A DNA stretch of 64,000 nt, taken from contig JAFGHJ010000004.1 of assembly GCA_016930175.1 (NCBI GenBank), forward strand, positions 116,129 through 180,128, given 5' to 3'. The notes beneath the pieces were generated by a model, which saw only the letters and a program-made list of their open reading frames with translations, searched no databases and was not told the origin of the DNA. The position numbers and the translations under genes were made by a program. Within the stretch, counting starts at the first letter, position 1, and each line of letters starts with the position of its first letter. The stretch comes from Caldifarciminota bacterium (GTDB taxonomy: Bacteria; Hydrothermota; UBA3072). Below, one piece after another: positions 1 to 8,241 of the stretch.

Positions 1-140
1 TGAGTTAAAAAAACTATCATTACTACATGTTCTGCATGTGAATAACTGGGGGGTTGGGGCTTTTAACAACACAAACTTTTCTCTCTGTGTTCTCTGTGTG
101 TTTTTTGTCTTTTCTCTGTGTGCTCTGTGGTTCAATTGTG
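1..140. repeat. Intergenic phrase-repeat block at window edge
   Basis: This gene-free stretch downstream of queA carries two phrase families. One is TACTACATGTTCTGCATGTG (about 21-40), which recurs near 38465-38484. The other is a run of CTCTGTG words (about 80-131). No terminator hairpin with a T-tract was seen here for the queA operon. Confidence 0.7.
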
Positions 141-1160
141 TTACAGTATCAGCATTGCGTCGCCGTAGGAATAGAATCTGTATTTTTCTTTGATTGCTTC
201 CCGGTAACTTTCTAAAATCATCTCGCGCGACGCGAAAGCAGAAACAAGCATGATTAAGGTCGAGCCAGGAAGATGAAAATTGGTGAGTAGATGATCGATA
301 ATTTTAAATTCGTAGGGCGGATGTATAAAGAGCTCGGTTCTTCCTTCTTTTCCGGTTAACTCTCCTTTTTCTCCTGCTACCGATTCGAGGACTCTCGCGG
401 TTGTCGTTCCCACCGCGAATACTTTTCCGCCGTTTCTCTTTGTCTTATTTATAATGGAAGCTGCATCTCCCGTTATTGTAAAGATTTCGCTTTCCATTTT
501 GTGCTCTTCTATTTTTTCCGTACGAACAGGACGAAATGTTCCCGGACCGACATGTAGAGTAATTTCTGCAATATTGACGCATTTTCGCTCTAAACTTTTT
601 AGTATTTTTTTGCTGAAATGTAAACCCGCGGTGGGAGCGGCAACAGAACCTTCCTTCTTGGCGTAAATTGTCTGGTAACCTTCTATATCAATGTCCTCAG
701 GGGCGCGTGTTATGTAAGGCGGAAGAGGTGTTTTTCCGTAATTAAGTAGGTTTCCGTTTATTCCTTCAAATTTTAATATTCTTTCCCCTGTATCCTGAGT
801 GATACTTTCTACTCTGCACGTGACTTTATCGTCGAGGGTGATTACATCTCCAACTCTGGCTCTTTTCCCGGGAAACACAAGCGCTTTCCATAAAACATCG
901 GATTTTTTTTCGACAAGGAAAATTTCAACTTTAGAACCGGTAGAGGCTTTAAAAGCGTTGATTCTTGCAGGAATGACTCTGGAATTATTTAACGCAAAAC
1001 AATCTTGAGGCTTTACGTAATCAAGAATATCTGGAAAACTCCTGTGTTCAATCTTGCCCGAATCTCTACTTAGTACCATAAGGCGAGATTTGCCCTTTTC
1101 TCTCGGATACTGAGCTATAAGTTCACCTGGAAAGTCAAATAGGAAATCGGATGTTTTCAT
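141..1160 (-). CDS. queA: S-adenosylmethionine:tRNA ribosyltransferase-isomerase QueA
   Basis: QueA transfers and isomerises the ribosyl part of SAM onto 7-aminomethyl-7-deazaguanine at position 34 of tRNA, giving epoxyqueuosine; it is cytosolic. The 339 aa length is usual. The N-terminus (MKTSDFLFDFPGELIAQYP) and the motifs AAPTAGLHF, VGPGTFRPV and NFHLPGSTL are family signatures. Its ATG overlaps the mnmE stop by 4 nt, so the two tRNA-modification genes are translationally coupled at the end of the rnpA-yidC operon. No other queuosine gene lies in the window. Confidence 0.97.
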   Translation of the reverse strand: MKTSDFLFDFPGELIAQYPREKGKSRLMVLSRDSGKIEHRSFPDILDYVKPQDCFALNNSRVIPARINAFKASTGSKVEIFLVEKKSDVLWKALVFPGKRARVGDVITLDDKVTCRVESITQDTGERILKFEGINGNLLNYGKTPLPPYITRAPEDIDIEGYQTIYAKKEGSVAAPTAGLHFSKKILKSLERKCVNIAEITLHVGPGTFRPVRTEKIEEHKMESEIFTITGDAASIINKTKRNGGKVFAVGTTTARVLESVAGEKGELTGKEGRTELFIHPPYEFKIIDHLLTNFHLPGSTLIMLVSAFASREMILESYREAIKEKYRFYSYGDAMLIL

Positions 1161-2527
1161 TTTCCTATGCAGAAATTAGAGAATATTTTATCGAGAATAT
1201 CTTCCGAAGTGATTTCGCCTGTAAGTTCTTTTAAGGAATTTATCGCTTCATCTATTTCGAAAGCCAGAAGTTCTAAATCTTTGCCCTCTTTTATAATTTC
1301 GAGTCCGCCGGAAAGAGAATCTATCGCATTGGTTATTTTTTCTTTTTGCCGCTCGGTCGTACACGTTATGCTTTCTTCAGTATAGTCCGGAATTGTTTCT
1401 TCAATCATTTTGATAATAACTTTGTTTAGCTTGTCTATCCCGGAATGTTTTTTTGCGGAAACCCAGATGACTTCGCCGGTAAAGGGTATCTTTTTTATTT
1501 TCTTTTTCAGATCGGATTTGTTTGCTACTAATATAAATGGTTTTTTGCTGATGATTTTAAATATTTCTTTATCCGCTTTATCTATTTTTTCCGATGCGTC
1601 GATAACAAATAGAATTCCGTCCGAATTTCGAGCCATATTAAGGGCTCTGTCGATGCCTATTTTTTCTACTTTGGATCCGGATGGTCTTATTCCCGCCATA
1701 TCATGAAGAATAACAGGATAACCCTGGATATCTACCGTTCCTTCTAAGAGGTCCCTTGTCGTACCGGGTATTTCGGTTACAATCGCTCTGTCTTCTTTTA
1801 GTATTGTATTAAACAGACTCGATTTGCCAACGTTCGGTTTGCCTATTATTGCCAGACGGAATCCGTCGACTAAAATTTTTCCTCTTTTGTAGGAATTTGA
1901 GATATTTTTTAATTTAACTTTAAGGTTTTTAATTTTTCTGATTAATTCCCGGGTATCGAAGGATAAGATATCACTTTCTCCGAAATCCAGATCAGCCTCA
2001 ATAAGAGTTTTTATTTCCAGGAAATCCTTCTTTACTTTTTCGATTTGTTTGTGCAGCTTACCTTTTAAATTTTCTTCTGCTATAAGCAGACTTTTCTCGG
2101 TCTTAGCTTCTATTACATCCAGCAGAGCCTCTGCTTCCAGGAGGCTCATTTTGCCGTTTAGAAATCTTCTTCTTGTGAATTCGCCTTTTTCAGCTATTCT
2201 TGCGCCGTTGTCTACTAATAATTGCAGTACTTTTTTAGGTATGTAAGTTCCTCCGTGGGTGGAAATTTCTACCATATCTTCTCCGGTGTAGGAGGAAGGG
2301 CTTTTGAAAACAAAAAGAAGTACTTCATCTAAGTTTTTTTTCTTTAAAGAACTCTGGAGCCATCCGTGTATTATTGAATCACCTTTAGCTTTTTTTAACT
2401 TCTCAAAGGGTGTGAATATTTTTCCGACTATAGAAATAGCATCCTTACCGCTGACTCTTATAATAGAAAGGGCGCCTCTACCGATTGGAGTACTTATACC
2501 GCATATAGTTTCGGAGAATTCACTCAT
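1157..2527 (-). CDS. mnmE: tRNA uridine-5-carboxymethylaminomethyl modification GTPase MnmE
   Basis: MnmE works with MnmG (not in this window) to make the cmnm5 modification at U34 of certain tRNAs. The 456 aa protein has the N-terminal tetrahydrofolate-binding domain (TPIGRGALSIIRVSG), a helical domain, an inserted G domain with P-loop GKPNVGKSS, DxxG as DMAG and NKSD, and the C-terminal FCIGK ending with its conserved cysteine. The G3 motif reads DMAGIR where DTAGIR is usual; DxxG itself is kept. It follows khpB after 62 bp and overlaps queA by 4 nt. Confidence 0.97.
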   Translation of the reverse strand: MSEFSETICGISTPIGRGALSIIRVSGKDAISIVGKIFTPFEKLKKAKGDSIIHGWLQSSLKKKNLDEVLLFVFKSPSSYTGEDMVEISTHGGTYIPKKVLQLLVDNGARIAEKGEFTRRRFLNGKMSLLEAEALLDVIEAKTEKSLLIAEENLKGKLHKQIEKVKKDFLEIKTLIEADLDFGESDILSFDTRELIRKIKNLKVKLKNISNSYKRGKILVDGFRLAIIGKPNVGKSSLFNTILKEDRAIVTEIPGTTRDLLEGTVDIQGYPVILHDMAGIRPSGSKVEKIGIDRALNMARNSDGILFVIDASEKIDKADKEIFKIISKKPFILVANKSDLKKKIKKIPFTGEVIWVSAKKHSGIDKLNKVIIKMIEETIPDYTEESITCTTERQKEKITNAIDSLSGGLEIIKEGKDLELLAFEIDEAINSLKELTGEITSEDILDKIFSNFCIGK

Positions 2528-2589
2528 TTATTTATGATAAAAAGTTTAAAAATAAGTGCAGATGCTAATCTTACGTGTACCTGTTTACT

Positions 2590-3276
2590 TTAGTGTTCTC
2601 TTGAAGGAGCTATAACCACTTTCTTGAGTTCCGTATCACCTATTGTATAAGTTCTTACCCCTTGTATGTCTGAAACTGCAAGGTGAATCGATCTGCGCAG
2701 GGAAGGCGGAAGCGGCTGAAAAATGTACTCTCTTTTGGATCTTTTTACTTCGTATGCGAAAGCTCTTGCTCTTGTAGAAAGAGTTCGTTCCTTTTTCCTT
2801 CTGTAACCTGCAATATCAATAACAAGCTCTATCGAATTGTCTTTTGAATGAATAATTCTTGATAAAATGTGCTGGAAGGATTCTAAATTCTTACCGGATT
2901 TTCCTATCAACATTCCGTCCATATCTTTAGTTCTGATATCCACGTAAAGCCTGTCTTCTTCTTTTTCTATTCTTATTTTCCCGGTTGTGCCGAGTTTCTC
3001 AAGCAGAGTATTTACTTCTTTCCTTACTAATTCTTCCTTAGGGGAACTCTTTGGGGCTTCTTCGGGGGGTTTTTCCTCAGAAACTTCTTCTTCCGGGATT
3101 TCTTCTTTCGGAGTTTCTTCTTTTTTCTTTACTTTTAACCTTACAGCACCTCCTTCTTCGGTTGCCAGAACCTCCCAATCCATCTGTTCTTTCTCCTTAA
3201 GGGAGAGTTCTTCCAACCCTTTTTTTATTGCTTCTTCAAGATTTTCAGCTTCGACTTCTATTACATGGTTAACCAT
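2590..3276 (-). CDS. khpB: KhpB/Jag RNA-binding protein (Jag_N-KH-R3H)
   Basis: This is the RNA-binding protein commonly encoded after yidC (Jag, SpoIIIJ-associated; KhpB). The 228 aa order is a Jag_N domain (about 1-55), an acidic Glu/Pro linker (about 56-90), a KH domain with GKSGKN in the GxxG position (about 120-135), and an R3H domain with the RRSIH motif (about 195-200). It starts 2 bp after the yidC stop, so co-translation is expected. The highly acidic linker is low-complexity and probably disordered. Its RNA targets cannot be read from the sequence. Confidence 0.93.
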   Translation of the reverse strand: MVNHVIEVEAENLEEAIKKGLEELSLKEKEQMDWEVLATEEGGAVRLKVKKKEETPKEEIPEEEVSEEKPPEEAPKSSPKEELVRKEVNTLLEKLGTTGKIRIEKEEDRLYVDIRTKDMDGMLIGKSGKNLESFQHILSRIIHSKDNSIELVIDIAGYRRKKERTLSTRARAFAYEVKRSKREYIFQPLPPSLRRSIHLAVSDIQGVRTYTIGDTELKKVVIAPSREH

Positions 3277-3278
3277 GA

Positions 3279-4799
3279 TTAGACCTCCTTAGTCCTTTTT
3301 TGGATAATTGTCTGGACACCTAACATTAAAATATTGTAAATGAAGAAATAAAGAGTCAAACCCGAAGGAAGCGTTAAGAAAATAAATGTGATAAAGACCG
3401 GCATCATGTAGGACATAATCTTTTGTTGGTCGTCCTGTTGTGCCGGGCTCATGACCTTCTGCTGAAAGAACATGGATATTCCTGTAAGTACAGGAAGAAT
3501 GTAATAGGGATCTTTAACAGAGAGGTCCTTTATCCAGAAAATAAATGGTGCACCTTTTAGTTCTATCGAGCCATTTAGCACCTGAAATAAAGCAAAGAAA
3601 ACAGGCATTTGCAGGAACATCGGCAGGCAGCTTGAAAATGGGTTGAAGCCTGTTTCTCTATACAATTTCATCGTTTCCTGATTCATACGCTGCGGGTCAT
3701 TTTTGTACTTTTTTCTGATTTCCTGCATTTTCGGCTGCAGTTCCTTCATCTTGCCCATCGATTTAGTCTGGTGCAGGGTGAGAGGTGAAAGAATAAGAAC
3801 GAGGCAGACTACAAAAATAATTATTACCATGCCGTAATTATTTATATATTTATGAAGAAGTAACATAAAACTGTAGATGAATTTTGCTATCGGTCGTATA
3901 ATCGGCCACCCGAAATATATCGCGTTTTCCAATCCTTCCTTTACAGAGTTAAGAGCGGAAAATTTGAGAGGACCAAAGTACAATTGAACCTCAGTTTCAC
4001 TCCTGACAGAAATAAGAGGTAAATCAGGCGACTTTTTCAGAGTAAAGTCATCCAGATAATCCTCGGGTACTACTGCGCTCAGAAAATATTTGGTTTTATA
4101 ACCGATCCATTCGATTGCTCCCGATACATCCTCGTCCGAACCTTTGAATAAATCTCCCTTTTTTACAGTGTATGATTTTCCGCCAGCGTAGTAAACCGCG
4201 CCGCTGTAATATGATTCACGCGAGAATTCTTCACCCGTGTCGAAAACGCCTATTTCGTAAAGATATTCAGCCCTCGGGGAACATTTCAAATGTATAAGAT
4301 AAGAAGAGTCCGGGAAGATATAAGTTTTATTTACTGCGATTGTATCCAGCATATAAGAAAAAATAACCTTCTTATCCGGATTTTCGTCTTCGACCTTTAC
4401 ATTAAAGTTAATAGGTTGTGTTGAAACGGTTTTTCTCGGTGTAACTATTGAAGTCGATAATAACGGCTCACTTCTGTTAAGGGCGAAAAACATTACTTTG
4501 TAGTCCTTTAAGTAAAGCGAGTCGATGACTCCTCCTTTTGCAGAGAGATAAACGTCCATAAGTTTAGTGCTGACTTTGATGGCTTCTGAGCTGTCTTCTT
4601 CTTCGGCTTTATCTTTTTCTGACAGGAGTTCAGTTAAATTATCTTCTTCCTCCTCTATGACGGTGTCTTTTGCTTCAACTGTTTCCGTCGGCACTTCTCC
4701 TTCTGTTCTTTTCTTGTTCGAGGCTGTGTAAAACTGAAACAGCAGCATAAAAAGAAATATAAGAATAAAACCTAATATCATTCTTCTTGAATCATTCAT
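3279..4799 (-). CDS. yidC: Membrane protein insertase YidC
   Basis: YidC/Oxa1-type insertase that integrates proteins into the inner membrane, alone or with SecYEG. The 506 aa Gram-negative form has an N-terminal TM helix (about 8-26), an acidic linker, a large periplasmic domain (about 70-310) and the conserved five-helix core from about residue 320, including a KMKELQPKMQEI cytoplasmic loop and SSCLPMFLQMPVFFALF. The presence of the large periplasmic domain supports a diderm cell plan. Its start abuts the yidD stop (shared base 4799), and khpB follows after 2 bp. Confidence 0.97.
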   Translation of the reverse strand: MNDSRRMILGFILIFLFMLLFQFYTASNKKRTEGEVPTETVEAKDTVIEEEEDNLTELLSEKDKAEEEDSSEAIKVSTKLMDVYLSAKGGVIDSLYLKDYKVMFFALNRSEPLLSTSIVTPRKTVSTQPINFNVKVEDENPDKKVIFSYMLDTIAVNKTYIFPDSSYLIHLKCSPRAEYLYEIGVFDTGEEFSRESYYSGAVYYAGGKSYTVKKGDLFKGSDEDVSGAIEWIGYKTKYFLSAVVPEDYLDDFTLKKSPDLPLISVRSETEVQLYFGPLKFSALNSVKEGLENAIYFGWPIIRPIAKFIYSFMLLLHKYINNYGMVIIIFVVCLVLILSPLTLHQTKSMGKMKELQPKMQEIRKKYKNDPQRMNQETMKLYRETGFNPFSSCLPMFLQMPVFFALFQVLNGSIELKGAPFIFWIKDLSVKDPYYILPVLTGISMFFQQKVMSPAQQDDQQKIMSYMMPVFITFIFLTLPSGLTLYFFIYNILMLGVQTIIQKRTKEV

Positions 4800-5017
4800 T
4801 ATTCGCTACCTCCAACGGGGTCAAATCCACCTTTGCTGAAAGGATTACAGCGCAAAAGTCTCCATACGCTGAGTAAAAAGCCTTTAAGGAGCCCTTTCTT
4901 CTTGAAAGCCTCAATTGCGTAAGCGGAACAGGTTGGATAATATTTGCATCGTCTCGGAAAAAAGACAGATATGTTTTTCGAATAGAATTGTAGTAATGCT
5001 ATTATCGCTTTAACCAT
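4799..5017 (-). CDS. yidD: Membrane protein insertion efficiency factor YidD
   Basis: Small membrane-associated protein that helps YidC insertion. The signature FPRRCKYYPTCSAYAIEAF and RLLRCNPFSKGGFDPV is complete. The ORF track opens at 5035, but I prefer ATG 5017 (MVKAIIALLQFYSKNIS): it is preceded by AAAGGA at a normal distance, and this is where family members start. It overlaps the rnpA 3' end by 16 nt, the usual rnpA-yidD arrangement. Confidence 0.93.
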   Translation of the reverse strand: MVKAIIALLQFYSKNISVFFPRRCKYYPTCSAYAIEAFKKKGLLKGFLLSVWRLLRCNPFSKGGFDPVGGSE

Positions 5018-5352
5018 AAATTTTCCTTTAAACATAATCTGTCGAAATCTTCCTTTATTTTATTGTAATCTTCCATTAGGGCTTCCTTTCTCCCTGTAAT
5101 TATATATAAACCATTCTTCAATGAAGGATTTGCATTTCTGATAATTTCTCTTAAGAGACGTCTCACTTTGTTGCGTTTTAATCCTCCTTTTATTCCTCTT
5201 TCCATTCGAATGGAAAATTTCCTTTCTTCTTCGGACAAATAATGTATGTTGATAAATTCCCCCCGGTAAAAGTTCCCATTATTGTAAACCCTTTTAATCG
5301 CTTCCCTCTCTTTTATTCTCCACTTTTTGCCGAATCCGAATTTCATTCTCAT
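5002..5352 (-). CDS. rnpA: Ribonuclease P protein component
   Basis: Protein subunit of RNase P, which matures tRNA 5' ends with the M1 RNA. The 116 aa basic protein carries the RNR box as RNKVRRLLREIIR (about 59-71). It is the first gene of the rnpA-yidD-yidC-khpB-mnmE-queA operon. The usual upstream gene rpmH (L34) is absent: the 60 bp between its start and the promoter are non-coding. Two closely spaced ATG codons (MRMKF) leave the exact start ambiguous by two codons. Confidence 0.95.
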   Translation of the reverse strand: MRMKFGFGKKWRIKEREAIKRVYNNGNFYRGEFINIHYLSEEERKFSIRMERGIKGGLKRNKVRRLLREIIRNANPSLKNGLYIITGRKEALMEDYNKIKEDFDRLCLKENLWLKR

Positions 5353-5385
5353 CCAAATTTAGAACTCCAAACAAGAATTCAACCT

Positions 5386-5414
5386 ATACTAATAAAAAGT
5401 CCCGCCGTTGTCAA
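5386..5414 (-). promoter_or_regulatory. Promoter of the rnpA-yidC operon
   Basis: On the minus strand TTGACA (5409-5414), 17 bp, then TAGTAT (5386-5391). The expected transcription start is about 26 nt upstream of rnpA. The -35 box lies directly beside the end of the 78-bp phrase repeat (5416-5493). Confidence 0.75.
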
Positions 5415-5415
5415 G

Positions 5416-5493
5416 CGTGGAGCTAAAAAATTCACCGCAGAGACGCGGAGGACGCAGAGAAAAAAAGTTTAACCACGAAACACACTAAAGACA
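5416..5493. repeat. 78-bp intergenic repeat, copy 1 (inverted partner at 15957-16034)
   Basis: Reading CGTGGAGCTAAAAAATTCAC..., this 78-bp block is identical, as reverse complement, to 15957-16034. It combines CACCGCAGAGACGCGGAGG words with a TTTAACCACGAAACACAC phrase. In the other copy the first 11 bp are the last codons and stop of the HAD gene; here they are non-coding. Confidence 0.85.
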
Positions 5494-5632
5494 TGAAACC
5501 CACCACCCCCATTTCTCTTTGCTTTTTAAGAAACACACGAAAAAATTAATTATCACGCAAAGACACGGAGAACACGAAGTTAAAAATATGATTTTACACA
5601 CCAACTCACCAACGCACTAACAAGAATAAAAA
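5494..5632. repeat. Phrase-repeat remainder of the rnpA-galM spacer
   Basis: AC-rich phrases fill the spacer. CACGCAAAGACACGGAGAAC is followed by CACCAACTCACCAACGCAC, the complement of the GTTGGTGCGTTAGTGCGTTG phrase seen at 27453. No ORF is supported. Confidence 0.6.
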
Positions 5633-5656
5633 GGGGAGATTTTTCTCCCCTTTTTT
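5626..5656 (-). terminator. Rho-independent terminator of galM
   Basis: A GGGGAGA / TCTCCCC stem (5633-5639 with 5644-5650) with a 4-nt loop is flanked by A-runs and T-runs, so it could terminate in both directions. It lies 23 bp after the galM stop on the minus strand. Confidence 0.85.
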
Positions 5657-5678
5657 ATTCATAGCCTACGGCTATTGT

Positions 5679-6812
5679 TTATTCTTCCACGGAGAATTTG
5701 TAAAGTATGGTTTCTTTTCTTTCTTCACCTGCGTTTATGATGCAGGACGGGAAGTTTGGTTTGTTCGGTGAGTCTGGATAGTACTGAGGTTCGATACAGA
5801 ATGCGTAGTGCTGATTATATGCTTTGCCGCCTTTGCCTTTAAATCCGTCGAGAAAGTTTCCTGAATAGAATTGAGTTCCCGGCATTGTTGCGTATATTTC
5901 CATAACCCTGCCGCTTTCAGGCTCTACGACTTTACATACCATGGAAAGCGGTTCATCTGATTCTGTTAATACGAAGTTATGGTCGTAACCTCCGTGGAAC
6001 TTCTTGTCGAGTTGATCTATACGCGAGCCGATTGCTGTAAGCTCTGTAAAATCTAAAGGAGTTCCTTCTACGCTCACGATTTCTCCTGTCGGAATCAATC
6101 CATCATCTACCGGGGTGTATTCCTCAGCGTTTAATTGTAACTTATGTTCCAGTATGGTACCGTTGCCTTCCCCTTTTAGATTGAAGTATGCATGGTTTGT
6201 AAGATTTACAGGTGTTGCTTTATCGGTCTTCGATTTTAAAACTATCTTTAATTCGTTTTTATCGTTAAGAATATATTTAACCGTGTTCTCGAGGTTTCCC
6301 GGATATCCTTCTTCTCCGTCTTTGCTCGTGTATGTGAGTTTTACGCCTGCTCCTTCGTCCGTTTTCAGCTCTTCGCCTTTCCATACTTTTTTACCGAAAC
6401 CTTCGACTCCGCCGTGAAGATGGTTTTCTCCGTCGTTTGTCGCCAGAGTATATTCCTGTCCGTCTAAAGTAAATTTACCTTTTGCGATTCGGTTCGCATA
6501 TCTTCCCGCTATTACTCCCTGAAACGTGTTATCATTGATGTATCCTTCGAGGTTGTCATATCCTAAGATAATATCTTCGAAGTTTCCGTCTCTGTCCGGA
6601 ACTTTAAGAGAAACCAGGGTGGCTCCGAATTCACTGACTTTCAACTCTACACCGTTTGCGTTCTTGATTGTATACAGATTAACTGTTTGTCCGTCCGCGG
6701 TCTTACCGAATTCCTCTGTTTGGATCGTTAAAGAGGATTTTCCTTCCGTACAGCTGAAACAAAAGATTAGAGATGTGAACGGTACGAGTTTTTTGCATAA
6801 GTTTAATTCCAT
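5679..6812 (-). CDS. galM: Aldose 1-epimerase, predicted lipoprotein
   Basis: Mutarotase that interconverts alpha and beta anomers of aldoses such as galactose, glucose, xylose or arabinose. Family signatures are NGENHLHGGVEGFGKKVW, LTNHAYFNLKG (catalytic His) and FCIEPQYYPDSPN (catalytic Glu). The N-terminus has a hydrophobic stretch ending in IFCFSC, a plausible lipobox, so I infer export and lipid anchoring, as in several FCB-group GalM proteins. The gene is monocistronic, with its own promoter and terminator. It probably supports extracellular or periplasmic pentose and hexose processing by the neighbouring sugar loci. Confidence 0.93.
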   Translation of the reverse strand: MELNLCKKLVPFTSLIFCFSCTEGKSSLTIQTEEFGKTADGQTVNLYTIKNANGVELKVSEFGATLVSLKVPDRDGNFEDIILGYDNLEGYINDNTFQGVIAGRYANRIAKGKFTLDGQEYTLATNDGENHLHGGVEGFGKKVWKGEELKTDEGAGVKLTYTSKDGEEGYPGNLENTVKYILNDKNELKIVLKSKTDKATPVNLTNHAYFNLKGEGNGTILEHKLQLNAEEYTPVDDGLIPTGEIVSVEGTPLDFTELTAIGSRIDQLDKKFHGGYDHNFVLTESDEPLSMVCKVVEPESGRVMEIYATMPGTQFYSGNFLDGFKGKGGKAYNQHYAFCIEPQYYPDSPNKPNFPSCIINAGEERKETILYKFSVEE

Positions 6813-6853
6813 TGTTACCTCCTTTTTGTCTCCTTATGGTTAAACTTAAGAAT

Positions 6854-6881
6854 AGTTTATTGAAAAATTTAAAAAAGTCAA
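6854..6881 (-). promoter_or_regulatory. Promoter of galM
   Basis: TTGACT (6876-6881), 16-bp spacer, TAAACT (6854-6859) on the minus strand. An AAGGAGGTAAC ribosome site follows next to the ATG at 6812. Confidence 0.7.
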
Positions 6882-6899
6882 CCGATTTTTTTACCCCAA

Positions 6900-7184
6900 C
6901 CTTCCTACACCACCAGGCTATTAGCCGTTGGCTTTTTGCTTTTGGCTAGAAAACCGCGCTCGGCTTACCGCTTACGGCTAACCGCTTTATACCCCCACAC
7001 CCTTCCCTTTTTAAAAGAATTTTTGGCGGAAAGCGGAAGGCTGTCAGCGGGCAGCGTAGCATATCTTTGTGTTCTTTGTATCCTTTACGATTATGTTAGG
7101 GTATAGTATTTAAGGTATAGTAAATACGACAAATCATATAAATCTGCGTTTATCTGCGTCCAATTAAGGGGTTGGGAGTAGTAT
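6900..7184. repeat. Phrase-repeat spacer between galM and the pentose operon
   Basis: Contains GGCTATTAGCCGTTGGC (about 6916), then CGGCTTACCGCTTACGGC (6961-6978) and an approximate inverted counterpart, GGCGGAAAGCGGAAGGC (7025-7041), around a T-rich centre. After these come TATCTTTGTGTTCTTTGTAT and ATCTGCGTTTATCTGCGTC. No gene or clear T-tract terminator was seen. Confidence 0.6.
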
Positions 7185-8222
7185 TCAATCAAAGCTTATC
7201 ATTGCTTTGATTACACCGTCCCGATAATTTTCCACGAATTCGAATGCTAATGGTGCGTCTTTGAGTTTAAAATTGTGCGTTGACATGAAATCTGCGTTTA
7301 TTTTCTTTCTTGCGATTAAATCGATTGCTTTCTGCGTGCAGTCGTTTTGTCTTCGGACGTTCTGAATCGATATTTCTTTTCTGCGGATTTTGTTGATATT
7401 AAATGAAATCTCGTTCGGCTCGGGTATTCCTACAATTATTAGCTTGCCTCCGGGTTTTAATAAATCGATCGCCTGATCCAGCGCTTCCTGCTTACCGCAG
7501 CATTCGAATACCGCGTCTAATTGTTCGGGTTCTATGTCTTTTATTTTTTCTACGATGTCTATCAGGTCCGGATTTCCAATCCAGTCCGCTCCGGCTCTTT
7601 TCGCAGCAATAAGTCGTTCTTCTATTTTATCAGTCATAAGAATTTCTTTTACGCCGCTTAACCGGGACGCAAGGAGGACAGACAACCCGATAGGGCCCGA
7701 GCCGAGTATGCCGATTGTTTTTCCTTTCGCGTTTTCAAGGAAAGAGGCGGAATAAATGCCGATGGATAAAGGTTCTACCAGAGCACCCTGAATAAAACTC
7801 ATAGAAGAGCCTATCTTATAACAATTTTCTTCCGGCATGACTATATATTCCGAGAGGCAGCCTTCGATTTGACCCGGACAGCCGAGAAATTTTAAATCCC
7901 GGCAGGTATGACGTCTTCCGCTTAGACACTGGTCGCATTTTCCGCAGGATACAGCGGGCTCAATCGCCACGCGGTCGTTCGGTTTTACTCTTGTAACTCT
8001 GCCGCCTGCGGATTCGACTATTGCAGAGCCTTCATGTCCTATTGTAAAAGGGAATTCGATAATCTGATCGCCTATTCGCCCCGTCGAGTAGTAATGAATG
8101 TCGGAGCCGCATATCCCGACATTGCGCATTTTTAACAAAACATCAGTGGTTTTTTTTATATTGGGTTTAGGTGTTTCTCTAAGTTCAAATTTACGAATGC
8201 CGGTTAAAACAAGCGAGTTCAT
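7185..8222 (-). CDS. Zinc-dependent polyol (sorbitol/xylitol-type) dehydrogenase
   Basis: Medium-chain NAD(P)-dependent alcohol dehydrogenase of the sorbitol/xylitol/threonine dehydrogenase group. Visible are the catalytic-zinc Cys (NVGICGSDIHYY), GHEGSAIV, the structural-zinc motif CGKCDQCLSGRRHTC, and the Rossmann GILGSGPIGLSV (about 168-179). The 345 aa length is normal. As last gene of the arabinose-type operon, 19 bp after the isomerase, it probably oxidises or reduces a pentitol or ketopentose such as L-arabitol or xylitol. The precise substrate cannot be told. Confidence 0.88.
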   Translation of the reverse strand: MNSLVLTGIRKFELRETPKPNIKKTTDVLLKMRNVGICGSDIHYYSTGRIGDQIIEFPFTIGHEGSAIVESAGGRVTRVKPNDRVAIEPAVSCGKCDQCLSGRRHTCRDLKFLGCPGQIEGCLSEYIVMPEENCYKIGSSMSFIQGALVEPLSIGIYSASFLENAKGKTIGILGSGPIGLSVLLASRLSGVKEILMTDKIEERLIAAKRAGADWIGNPDLIDIVEKIKDIEPEQLDAVFECCGKQEALDQAIDLLKPGGKLIIVGIPEPNEISFNINKIRRKEISIQNVRRQNDCTQKAIDLIARKKINADFMSTHNFKLKDAPLAFEFVENYRDGVIKAMISFD

Positions 8223-8241
8223 GGGTTATTAACCCAATTCA

